In this document: positions 1-4,509 of the stretch, piece after piece
How positions within the stretch are numbered: the stretch's first letter is position 1
Layout: each line of letters starts with the position of its first letter
Assembly (NCBI GenBank): GCA_002825465.1
Contig: PJER01000108.1
Coordinates: 1 to 6,790, forward strand
Direction: 5' to 3'
DNA length: 6,790 nucleotides
Source of the DNA: Candidatus Thorarchaeota archaeon MP8T_1
GTDB taxonomy: Archaea; Asgardarchaeota; Thorarchaeia; Thorarchaeales; Thorarchaeaceae
The notes under the pieces: model-generated
Seen by the model: the letters and a program-made list of their open reading frames with translations, nothing else
What the model was told of the DNA's origin: nothing
Databases searched by the model: none
Program-made: the position numbers and the translations under genes

Positions 1-24
1 ATACTCTTTTTTCTCTTTTTTCCA

Positions 25-50
25 CTATATAGCAGTTCCACGAAAGGAAC
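25..50 (-). promoter_or_regulatory. Possible promoter with dyad, reading left out of the window
   Basis: On the minus strand the dyad GTTCC-N6-GGAACTG (33-50) is directly followed by the TATA-like palindrome CTATATAG (25-32). This is the layout of an operator beside an archaeal TATA box, and it would serve a minus-strand gene beyond the left edge. A further GGAACTG half-site lies at 66-72. The alternative is an RNA hairpin (GTTCC/GGAAC, 6-base loop) in the 3' end of the left-arm transcript. The gene it might serve is not in the window. Confidence 0.35.
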
Positions 51-81
51 GGTAACCCCACACAGGGAACTGTCAGAGGGT

Positions 82-438
82 CTATACGTCTCTTGTTTCC
101 AGTGGAAGCAGAGGGGTAAGACGCTGCAATAGGGCAAACCTCAGTGATAGAAGCTCGTCAAAGCCCAGCTGTCCTCTCCGGTATCTTTCCATGATCCGTG
201 AGAGCTGGGTCTTGCGAGGCTCATCGAGGGCTGCCGTCTCCGTGAGAAGGCGCTCCTTTGCCGTGACGATAGCTAGCTTCCAGTCAGCTATGGAGACTGG
301 TGTATCGTCACGGATGCTATAGTTCCTGAGCACAGAACGGGTGCAGTACTTGACGCAGTTGGTGGGCGTCGGTGATATATTATTCTCTAATATCTGCTCA
401 TATACTATATTAGAAAGTATAAAATGGAGAGGCTTCAT
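82..438 (-). CDS. Hypothetical protein, last gene of the left arm
   Basis: I do not recognise this 118-residue protein. The first half holds two cysteines (NCVKYC, about residues 28-32) and a predicted helix. The second half (about 50-112) is strongly helical and charged, with segments such as TAKERLLTETAALDEPRK and LLSLRFALLQRL, so a small helical bundle is likely. The start is set by a 4-base ATGA overlap with the upstream gene and a purine-rich ribosome site (GAGGAGAGGAAGGA) just before the ATG. It ends in TAG, unlike its TGA-ending neighbours, which fits the end of a translationally coupled chain. The sequence shows no function. Confidence 0.82.
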   Translation of the reverse strand: MKPLHFILSNIVYEQILENNISPTPTNCVKYCTRSVLRNYSIRDDTPVSIADWKLAIVTAKERLLTETAALDEPRKTQLSRIMERYRRGQLGFDELLSLRFALLQRLTPLLPLETRDV

Positions 439-641
439 TCCTTCCTCTCCTCAAAATAATCATGGTAATATCTCCTACATACGGTGCAAGGGTCAGGCGG
501 TGTATTAGTTTCTTCTACATATTTAGGCCAATAATTGACACATCGCTTACAACTGCGTACTATATAGGCAGGAAACTTAACAACCGATAACTCTTTATTG
601 TCTGTATCCATAGGTATCACAACGTAACATAGTGCATTCAT
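435..641 (-). CDS. Small CxxC...CxxC zinc-binding protein
   Basis: This 68-residue protein has two CxxC knuckles, C31-x2-C34 and C52-x2-C55, separated by 17 residues. That is the spacing of a rubredoxin- or ribbon-like zinc site. The stretch between them is aromatic and Pro-rich (YWPKYVEE, TPPDP), and the tail YYHDYFEERKE is aromatic and charged. A lone Cys5 lies near the N-terminus. Zinc binding is inferred from the four cysteines; the partner (DNA, RNA or protein) is unknown. It overlaps both neighbours by 4 bases (ATGA), which fixes the start at 641. Its codons are more AT-rich than those of the gene before it. Confidence 0.85.
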   Translation of the reverse strand: MNALCYVVIPMDTDNKELSVVKFPAYIVRSCKRCVNYWPKYVEETNTPPDPCTVCRRYYHDYFEERKE

Positions 642-964
642 TCCTGCGCCTGCTTATCTACTTTTCGCCTCTCGGCGCTACTAGCAGGCGCACGCACAAC
701 CCACACGCTCCCCATGCTCGTCTCCCTGTTCTTCACCTTCTTATGCCCGCCACCCTTGCAATGCCGAAAATCAAAGAACTCCATGTCAAACCCTTCCTTC
801 TTGAGGTAGGAGATCATGCGGGAGCCTATCGACTCAGGCACCCTGTTGCCCCCTCGATTCTTGAGGCCACACTCACGAAGGAGCGTGGCAAGCTTTATCG
901 TGACGGTGCCGTACTTGCCCGTCATGTCCATGAGGTAGTCGAGGGCTGGCTGGAAGATGCTCAT
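638..964 (-). CDS. Hypothetical protein, possible winged-helix DNA-binding domain
   Basis: The protein has 108 residues. About residues 3-60 read as three helices (ALDYLMDMTGKYG, KLATLLRECGL, ESIGSRMISYLKKEG). A strand follows, then a Gly/Lys-rich loop (HCKGGGHKKVKNRE) and a second strand (GSVWVVRAP). The helix-helix-helix-strand-loop-strand order and the basic loop resemble a winged helix-turn-helix, but this is a pattern judgement and not a family match. The C-terminus (SSAERRKVDKQAQE) is charged and probably disordered. The start at 964 gives the usual ATGA overlap with the zinc-ribbon gene before it; an upstream in-frame ATG at 1072 would overlap that gene by more than 100 bases and is rejected. 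Confidence 0.82.
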   Translation of the reverse strand: MSIFQPALDYLMDMTGKYGTVTIKLATLLRECGLKNRGGNRVPESIGSRMISYLKKEGFDMEFFDFRHCKGGGHKKVKNRETSMGSVWVVRAPASSAERRKVDKQAQE

Positions 965-1224
965 TCGAAGAACGCCTCCAACAAAGATTGTACAGGTCGA
1001 GGGGTCATGCTGTCCTTTGTCAGCTCGAGCAACAGTCCGCCACTGTCTCCGTGCTTCTGAAGTATACCCCATGAACAGATGAACTCATGCCCGCACTTAT
1101 CACATCTTACCTTATTTCCAAAGAGGCTATCAGGTCTTGGTTTGTATGGGTATTGGATGATCGTGTTCCCACAGGCAGGGCAGACCGTGACCTCTTCATG
1201 TGTCAAATTGAAGTCATCGCTCAC
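961..1224 (-). CDS. Small zinc-ribbon protein, GTG start
   Basis: This 87-residue protein carries a clear zinc ribbon. The first knuckle is CPACGN (C15, C18) and the second is CDKCGHEF (C41, C44), with Cys50 shortly after. The intervening loop is Pro- and Tyr-rich. The C-terminal half (GGLLLELTKDSMTPRPVQSLLEAFF) is amphipathic. Ribbons of this type usually bind nucleic acid or a polymerase-type partner, but the target here is unknown. I chose the GTG at 1224 because it makes a GTGA overlap with the upstream stop and lies 10 bases after GGAGG. The ATG at 1245 (adding MAGGTGT) is possible but would break the 4-base-overlap rule seen all along this arm. Confidence 0.83.
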   Translation of the reverse strand: MSDDFNLTHEEVTVCPACGNTIIQYPYKPRPDSLFGNKVRCDKCGHEFICSWGILQKHGDSGGLLLELTKDSMTPRPVQSLLEAFFE

Positions 1225-1553
1225 CGTTCCCGTGCCTCCAGCCATCTCTTGAGTTCCTCAGCTGCTTCTATCACTGAGTGAGGGCTTATTCTCCCTAGCA
1301 CAAACTCAATGAACTTCGAGAGTTCGTCCTTGAACATGTCCCGCTCGCGCTTGTACTCCTGCTGGATACGCGTTTGCACCTGCAAGTCCTGGCGAAGGCT
1401 CTCGTTCTCATCTTCTAGTTTGTCTATGTTTTCCTCATGTCCTCGAAGCATGCTCTCCTGCTGCTCGATGATGCGCTGCGCCTCGTGCTTGTACTCGTCC
1501 ACTGCTGCTTCCTCCACCTTCTTGAGGATGTAGTCATAGGTGTCGTCGGTCAT
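1221..1553 (-). CDS. Coiled-coil protein
   Basis: The 110-residue protein starts MTDDTYDYIL. From about residue 10 to 80 it is almost entirely Glu, Lys, Arg and Gln with hydrophobics every three to four positions (for example NIDKLEDENESLRQDLQ), a strong sign of a long parallel coiled coil. A short C-terminal helical segment follows (KFIEFVLGRISPHSVIEAAEELKRWLEA). It probably acts as an oligomerising or scaffolding protein; no enzymatic motif is visible. Its start carries the ATGACCGAC motif shared with other genes here, and it overlaps both neighbours by 4 bases. Confidence 0.86.
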   Translation of the reverse strand: MTDDTYDYILKKVEEAAVDEYKHEAQRIIEQQESMLRGHEENIDKLEDENESLRQDLQVQTRIQQEYKRERDMFKDELSKFIEFVLGRISPHSVIEAAEELKRWLEARER

Positions 1554-1681
1554 TCGTCCGCCTCCAATCGCGTTACTATATCATCAGCTAGTTCCTTGAA
1601 ATCAGCCAATGCTTTCTCCAATCTTTTGATATGAAGGTCAAACGCTCCACGAACAGCTCTTGGTTCTAATGCGTCGGTCAC
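1550..1681 (-). CDS. 43-residue protein, GTG start, MTD-type N-terminus
   Basis: This very small gene fills the gap between two larger ones exactly. Its GTG start (1681-1679) overlaps the stop of the 1678-1947 gene as GTGA, and its TGA overlaps the ATG at 1553. The product starts (M)TDALEPRAVRG and then forms one long amphipathic helix (RLEKALADFKELADDIVTRLEADE). No known family is recognised. Support comes from the perfect double overlap and from the start context TGAGCA-GTGACCGACGC, nearly identical to that of the gene before it. A helix this short could be a partner for the adjacent coiled-coil protein (inference). Confidence 0.75.
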   Translation of the reverse strand: MTDALEPRAVRGAFDLHIKRLEKALADFKELADDIVTRLEADE

Positions 1682-1947
1682 TGCTCAGCCCCCTTCTTCT
1701 GCGCCCACTCATTGACCGCTGCAACGAAGGCGTCAGAAGCAGCCTTCCAGCCTCGCTCTTGCACGTCCACTCTCTTCCGTGAGACAACTAATGAACCATC
1801 GTTCGCATATCCATTCTGCCACCCTTGGAACGTGATCCACGGCCCACACTGGAAGTAGGTGCATGATAAAGAGTGATACTTTGCAGCCTCCTCCGCCCTC
1901 GCGATGGCAAGCTCGCGGTTGTCCTTGCGCAGCTTCGCGTCGGTCAT
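1678..1947 (-). CDS. Hypothetical protein, MTD-type N-terminus
   Basis: The 89-residue product starts MTDAKLRKDN. It has an N-terminal helix (RELAIARAEEAAKYH), a middle segment with two cysteines and many aromatics (CTYFQCGPWITFQGWQNGY, about 29-47), a basic strand (SLVVSRKRVDV), and a C-terminal helix (GWKAASDAFVAAVNEWAQKK). The helix-sheet-helix layout suggests a compact folded domain, but I do not recognise the family. The start at 1947 is preferred over an in-frame ATG at 1995 because it gives an ATGA overlap with the Cys-rich mini-gene upstream, has AAGGTG as a ribosome site 7 bases before it, and begins with the recurrent ATGACCGAC motif. Confidence 0.85.
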   Translation of the reverse strand: MTDAKLRKDNRELAIARAEEAAKYHSLSCTYFQCGPWITFQGWQNGYANDGSLVVSRKRVDVQERGWKAASDAFVAAVNEWAQKKGAEQ

Positions 1948-2084
1948 TTGCTCACACCTTCCGAGATAGTGATGGCAGCTGCTAGCAGCCAACACCCTCT
2001 TTCATCATCATAGAACCTACAGTTCTTGTTACATTTGCTAACGTATCCGCTAGCGCTCATGATTGGACAGATTATGTCAGTCAT
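1944..2084 (-). CDS. 46-residue four-Cys mini-protein (CPIMS motif)
   Basis: The product is MTDIICPIMSASG... with four cysteines in the order C6-x11-C18-x3-C22-x8-C31, followed by a short hydrophobic helix (WLLAAAITI). The opening CPIMS, the CxxxC-FYD segment and the final Cys before a Leu/Ala helix recall small metal-binding proteins common in prophages. That resemblance is from memory and is not proof of homology. It is the first gene after the internal promoter. The ATG at 2084 lies 9 bases after AGGA and starts the MTD motif. An in-frame ATG at 2093 (adding MNE) touches the AGGA directly and is less likely. The stop overlaps the next gene as ATGA. Confidence 0.82.
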   Translation of the reverse strand: MTDIICPIMSASGYVSKCNKNCRFYDDERGCWLLAAAITISEGVSK

Positions 2085-2096
2085 TTCATTCATTCC

Positions 2097-2120
2097 TAGG
2101 AAAACGTACAATTTTTCCTA
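2097..2120. promoter_or_regulatory. Dyad TAGGAAAA-N8-TTTTCCTA, candidate operator
   Basis: This is a perfect 8-base inverted repeat with an 8-base spacer, in the non-coding gap between the methyltransferase gene and the four-Cys mini-gene. It lies 17-24 bases downstream of the TATA box at 2141-2150, where the transcript should begin, and 12 bases before the start codon at 2084. It could be a repressor operator over the start site, or a 5' hairpin touching the AGGA ribosome site. Confidence 0.55.
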
Positions 2121-2136
2121 CCATATACTACCCCTA

Positions 2137-2158
2137 CTAGATATATAAATGTATCTAG
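2137..2158 (-). promoter_or_regulatory. Internal promoter with palindromic TATA box
   Basis: Read on the minus strand, ATTTATATAT (2150-2141) is a good archaeal TATA box. It predicts a start near 2119 and a leader of about 35 bases to the ATG at 2084. The box sits inside an imperfect 22-base palindrome with arms CTAGATA/TATCTAG, whose outer end covers the stop codon of the methyltransferase gene. It would let the distal left-arm genes be transcribed independently. Confidence 0.6.
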
Positions 2159-2610
2159 AGGGTATGTTGCATCTTCCTCTCTACGGTAACTATCGTGTCA
2201 TTATGGTTATTGCCATGCGCTACCAACAATATACGGGTAATATCGAAGCCTCGTCCGATACCTAGACCATTAGAAGAGAACCCAAACGAGATACATTTCC
2301 CTCCAGGAACAATGACACGAGCTATCTCGTCCTTCCATCTAGCCCAAACCATTGATGTCGTATCGTGGAGAGACTGCCCCATATCATCATAACACTCCTT
2401 AAGTTGTCTTGGAGTATATGGTGGGTCAAACAGGACACCTTTTTGTGAGTTATCTTTACATTCGGACAATGTATCGAGTGCGTCTCTTACATATACATAT
2501 GGGAACGGGTCTAAGAAGCCTTCTATATCTTCTTCTTCTAATAGCTTCTTTATGGGTGGTATTGAGAATGTCATCTTATTGGGCATAGCCCACGCTCTTT
2601 CTATCTTCAT
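2155..2610 (-). CDS. Phage-type DNA adenine methyltransferase, apparently short in motif I
   Basis: The 151-residue protein shows family features in order: an N-terminal AWAMPNKMTFSI...IKKLL block (6-24), the catalytic DPPY (residues 62-65) in GVLFDPPYTPRQLKECYD, a WKDEIARVIVPGGKCISFGF helix-strand block (about 94-113), and the C-terminal NHNDTIVTVE block. DPPY marks amino-methyltransferases that transfer a methyl group from S-adenosylmethionine to adenine N6. In the relatives I remember, a DPFAG motif and an Asp-containing strand of some 20 residues lie between the first two blocks. Here LDPF (33-36) runs almost at once into YVYVRDALDTL, so the SAM pocket looks shortened and activity is uncertain. 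The start at 2610 gives an ATGA overlap; a GTG at 2640 is rejected. Confidence 0.85.
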   Translation of the reverse strand: MKIERAWAMPNKMTFSIPPIKKLLEEEDIEGFLDPFPYVYVRDALDTLSECKDNSQKGVLFDPPYTPRQLKECYDDMGQSLHDTTSMVWARWKDEIARVIVPGGKCISFGFSSNGLGIGRGFDITRILLVAHGNNHNDTIVTVERKMQHTL

Positions 2611-2702
2611 CTGAGAGCCACCAGCACCCCGAACGCGCACAGGAAGGCGATCACGAAGATAGCGCAGACGCAGAGGTAGTCACCGCGGGTCTTGTCCTTC
2701 AT
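2607..2702 (-). CDS. 31-residue single-span membrane micro-protein
   Basis: The product has a short basic head (MKDKTRGD) followed by one uninterrupted hydrophobic segment from about residue 9 to 30, rich in Val, Ala, Phe and Leu with three cysteines (residues 11, 13 and 22), ending LR. This predicts one membrane span with the positive end inside. Its stop overlaps the methyltransferase start as ATGA, and its ATG shares one base with the preceding stop (TGATG). Nearly all its codons end in C or G, unlike the AT-rich codons of both neighbours. Function is unknown; a small lysis or membrane accessory role is a guess. Confidence 0.72.
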   Translation of the reverse strand: MKDKTRGDYLCVCAIFVIAFLCAFGVLVALR

Positions 2703-2824
2703 CAATCATCCTGCTCCATTATCAGCAATAATAATAGTACGATGACAATGCCTTCAAATGATACCTGAAAGAACAGCATCAGGAGCACAATCACGACTGC
2801 TATAAGCCACATCAAAGCACTCAC
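2702..2824 (-). CDS. 40-residue membrane micro-protein, GTG start
   Basis: The product (M)SALMWLIAVVIVLL... has two hydrophobic stretches (about residues 4-19 and 25-36) around the short turn QVSFEG, and an acidic tail MEQDD. It could be a two-span hairpin or one long span. The GTG start overlaps the upstream stop as GTGA, and the stop overlaps the next ATG by one base. An in-frame ATG at 2812 is a possible alternative. A holin-like or membrane-anchor role would fit a virus, but the sequence cannot show it. Confidence 0.72.
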   Translation of the reverse strand: MSALMWLIAVVIVLLMLFFQVSFEGIVIVLLLLLIMEQDD

Positions 2825-3105
2825 TGGCTCAGCCCCCGAAGCTTTGCGATAACCCTCTGTATGACTTTGTTGTTATCTGTCCACATAGGAAGGTACTCTC
2901 GCTCAAGCTCGTCAGCGCACTCCCGCATGGTACTTGCATAATTGCCAGTTGTTATACGTACGCTCGTAAGTTCTTCCTTAAGCTCTGCTATCTTTGCTCC
3001 TTGTTTGTTTATCCATCCCTGTTTGAGCTTGATGATTTTCTCTAAATCTGTTATTTTCTCTCTGAGTGGTTTCGTCAACTCGTCTATATCATCTTGTGTG
3101 CTCAT
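2821..3105 (-). CDS. Coiled-coil protein
   Basis: The 94-residue protein starts MSTQDDIDELTK. From about residue 5 to 50 it shows heptad-like Leu/Ile spacing with dense Lys and Glu (EKITDLEKIIKLKQ, KIAELKEEL), so a coiled coil is expected. The second half (MRECADELEREYLPMWTDNNKVIQRVIAKLRGL) is also helical. No catalytic motif is seen. Overlaps of 4 bases on both sides fix its place in the chain. GGAGG lies 10 bases before the ATG. It directly precedes the two membrane micro-proteins and could be their cytoplasmic partner (inference). Confidence 0.86.
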   Translation of the reverse strand: MSTQDDIDELTKPLREKITDLEKIIKLKQGWINKQGAKIAELKEELTSVRITTGNYASTMRECADELEREYLPMWTDNNKVIQRVIAKLRGLSQ

Positions 3106-3293
3106 TCCTTCTTCGCCTCCAGCTTCTGCATGACCTCAGCCAATGCCTGTCTCTCTGCATCATCCAGCGCGCCCTTTTCCGCCATGTCAAGCAAGATGAG
3201 CAGCCTATGATAGTTAGCTCCGCCGTTGTCCTTGAGATGCTTCTTCATCTTCTCTGTGAGCCATATCGTGAGTGCTTCCGTCCAGAACCTCAT
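3102..3293 (-). CDS. Small helical hypothetical protein
   Basis: The 63-residue product starts MRFWTEALTIWLTEK and is predicted to be nearly all helix: an aromatic N-terminal helix, a linker KDNGGANYH, a Leu-rich helix RLLILLDMAEKG, and a charged C-terminal helix DDAERQALAEVMQKLEAKKE. I do not recognise it. The start is fixed by the ATGA overlap and by a strong AGGAGG ribosome site 7 bases upstream. This leader, including the last codons of the preceding gene, is the same as that of the gene at 3457. Confidence 0.84.
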   Translation of the reverse strand: MRFWTEALTIWLTEKMKKHLKDNGGANYHRLLILLDMAEKGALDDAERQALAEVMQKLEAKKE

Positions 3294-3457
3294 TCTAGCG
3301 CCTCCTCATCAACATAATATGTGCGTTTTATCTCGATGTATTCGTACCAGTTCTCATGAAAGCCAATCTCTTCTAACAGCTTCATGAACTCCAGAGCCTT
3401 CGTGATGCTATCAAAGCTAAATCGTAGCGTCATCTCGCACCATTTCTTATCCTTCAT
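3290..3457 (-). CDS. Small hypothetical protein, likely mixed alpha/beta
   Basis: The 55-residue product starts MKDKKWCEMTLRF. A strand (CEMTLRFSF), a helix (SITKALEFMKLLEEIGF) and a second strand (YEYIEIKRTYYV) suggest a beta-alpha-beta unit like half of a ferredoxin-like fold. That is a prediction from pattern only. The true start is 3457: it gives an ATGA overlap with the OB-fold gene and follows AGGAGG by 7 bases. Its C-terminus (EEALE) matches that of the upstream OB-fold protein (QEALE) because the coding end doubles as the ribosome site of the next gene. Confidence 0.84.
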   Translation of the reverse strand: MKDKKWCEMTLRFSFDSITKALEFMKLLEEIGFHENWYEYIEIKRTYYVDEEALE

Positions 3458-4029
3458 TCTAGCGCCTCCTGTCCCTTCGCAATGATCCTTCCTTTGCTCC
3501 CGAACACGATGTGCCTGTCGCCCTTCTTGTCCTTGCTCACCTTCCACGCTCGCACCTTGACCTCAGAGCCCTTCTTGAGCCCTTTGAGCTGGTCACACTG
3601 CTCGTCGAACATCGTGAGCTTGATAGTGCCTGATCCATCAGATAAGATGAGGTTGGCAAATCGACCCTCCCACTTGTCTGTCTTCTTCTCTTCGACCTTG
3701 AATGACTGATCTATCCAGCATATGAGCTTGATGTTCTCATCCCCTTCCTTGAGCTGAGATATGTTGGGGTCATTGCCGACGCGCTCCCAGTAGGGCTTGG
3801 GGGTCTCCTGCACCTCATGGGCTAGGAACTCTTCCTCTGTGGTGAGGTTGACCATATCCACAATACCATCAGGTGTTTCGATATATTTACCATGTACCAC
3901 GGTGCTCTCTTGGAAGCCAAGGTAGCCCTTTATCTCTTCCAGCCTGTTCAGTATCTGGAATAGTGTCTGTGCCATCTCAGGGAGCTTTGCGTGTAACTCC
4001 CGTATCATGACATCCGTCTCTAGTGTCAT
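3454..4029 (-). CDS. Single OB-fold protein, RPA/SSB-like
   Basis: This is the largest gene in the window (191 residues). Residues about 1-35 form a helix with heptad spacing (MIRELHAKLPEMAQTLFQILNRLEEI), probably for self-association. A linker follows, and from about residue 88 to 185 there is an OB fold: ISQLKEGDENIKLICWI, WEGRFANLILSDGSGTIKLTMF and SEVKVRAWKVSKDKKGDRHIVFG. The DGSGTIKLTMF strand-turn-strand and the preceding LKEGDENI are typical of archaeal RPA-type OB folds, which bind single-stranded DNA. A role in replication or in protecting viral single strands is inferred. The start at 4029 gives an ATGA overlap; an in-frame ATG at 4155 would overlap the upstream gene by over 100 bases. 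Confidence 0.85.
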   Translation of the reverse strand: MTLETDVMIRELHAKLPEMAQTLFQILNRLEEIKGYLGFQESTVVHGKYIETPDGIVDMVNLTTEEEFLAHEVQETPKPYWERVGNDPNISQLKEGDENIKLICWIDQSFKVEEKKTDKWEGRFANLILSDGSGTIKLTMFDEQCDQLKGLKKGSEVKVRAWKVSKDKKGDRHIVFGSKGRIIAKGQEALE

Positions 4030-4295
4030 TCTTCCTTCCACCTCTGATGCAATAGCAAATGCTTCACATCTCCCTTCACATGAATAACACCTCGTCTTTC
4101 CGTCATACCTAGTCCAGTTCTCAGGTCTAGTGTATATGGGTTGACATGCACCCAATCATCTATGGAAAAATCAATAAGATCAATTGACACCATCACATGA
4201 TTTTGTCCTCCCTGTCTTTTCATTGTGTCTTTGATGATACCTCTCATTTCCTTCACAAAGGTCTTGAAGTCGTCCCAATTATCATCAATCGCCAT
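4026..4295 (-). CDS. Hypothetical protein, second gene of the left arm
   Basis: The 89-residue product starts MAIDDNWDDFKTF. It has an N-terminal helix (DFKTFVKEMRGIIKDTMKRQG), then strands (VMVSIDLIDFSI, GVIHVKGDVKHLLLH) separated by DDWVHVNPYTLDLRTG. No family is recognised. It overlaps the RHH gene by 11 bases, the longest overlap in this arm, and has GAGGT 8 bases before its ATG. It is co-transcribed with the RHH regulator and the OB-fold gene, so a part in DNA transactions is plausible, but nothing in the sequence proves it. Confidence 0.82.
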   Translation of the reverse strand: MAIDDNWDDFKTFVKEMRGIIKDTMKRQGGQNHVMVSIDLIDFSIDDWVHVNPYTLDLRTGLGMTERRGVIHVKGDVKHLLLHQRWKEE

Positions 4296-4446
4296 GATGT
4301 TCTACCTCTTCTAGCCAGCCCTCTAGGATAGCCCTCACTAGTTCTGCTCGTGATACATACACAGTTCCAATATTGGGAACCTCAATAGATCTTTTAGCGT
4401 CTAGCCTTTCTGCTAGCTCATCAGATATAAGAATACTAGTTGTCAT
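4285..4446 (-). CDS. Ribbon-helix-helix (CopG/Arc-like) regulator
   Basis: The 53-residue protein starts MTTSILISDELAERLDAKR. It shows the ribbon-helix-helix order: one short beta strand (TSILIS, residues 3-8), a first helix (DELAERLDAKR), and after a loop a second helix opening with the typical SRAELVRAILEGWLEE (about 31-47). The loop is longer than usual (IEVPNIGTVYV). RHH proteins bind palindromic operators as dimers through the paired N-terminal strands. I use the ATG at 4446 because AAGGAG lies just upstream; the in-frame ATGs at 4461 and 4494 would put the palindromic TATA element inside or at the edge of the gene. As the first gene beside that palindrome it probably autoregulates (inference). 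Confidence 0.75.
   Translation of the reverse strand: MTTSILISDELAERLDAKRSIEVPNIGTVYVSRAELVRAILEGWLEEVEHHGD
4362..4380 (-). repeat. Dyad GTTCC-N7-GGAACTG inside the RHH gene
   Basis: On the minus strand this is the second of three copies of a dyad that also occurs at 33-50 and 6284-6299. Its centre CCAATATTGG is itself a perfect 10-base palindrome. It lies within the loop-coding part of the RHH gene, so it could be an intragenic operator or simply coding sequence. Confidence 0.45.
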
Positions 4447-4467
4447 ACTTCTCCTTCTCATCCAAAC

Positions 4468-4487
4468 TTTATAAATATATTTATAAA
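4468..4487. promoter_or_regulatory. Divergent promoter: 20-base perfect palindrome with two TATA boxes
   Basis: TTTATAAATA is followed by its exact inverse, giving one TTTATAAA box facing each arm. The box centred near 4483 lies about 26 bases before the ATG at 4510. The box centred near 4471 lies about 26 bases before the ATG at 4446. This is the usual distance from an archaeal TATA box to the transcription start, so both first genes could be leaderless or have very short leaders. The symmetry also makes it a good site for an RHH dimer. Confidence 0.75.
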
Positions 4488-4509
4488 CATCCATGACATA
4501 GTAAGAACC

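Noticed and set aside
4..22. T-rich run as a terminator of the left arm
   Set aside because: The left-arm transcript runs on the minus strand, where this is a purine run, so it is not a T-run terminator for that operon.
632..1060. Open frame of 142 codons on the plus strand
   Set aside because: It is antisense to two coupled minus-strand genes (638-964 and 961-1224) with clear starts and a zinc ribbon; the product is low in recognisable structure.
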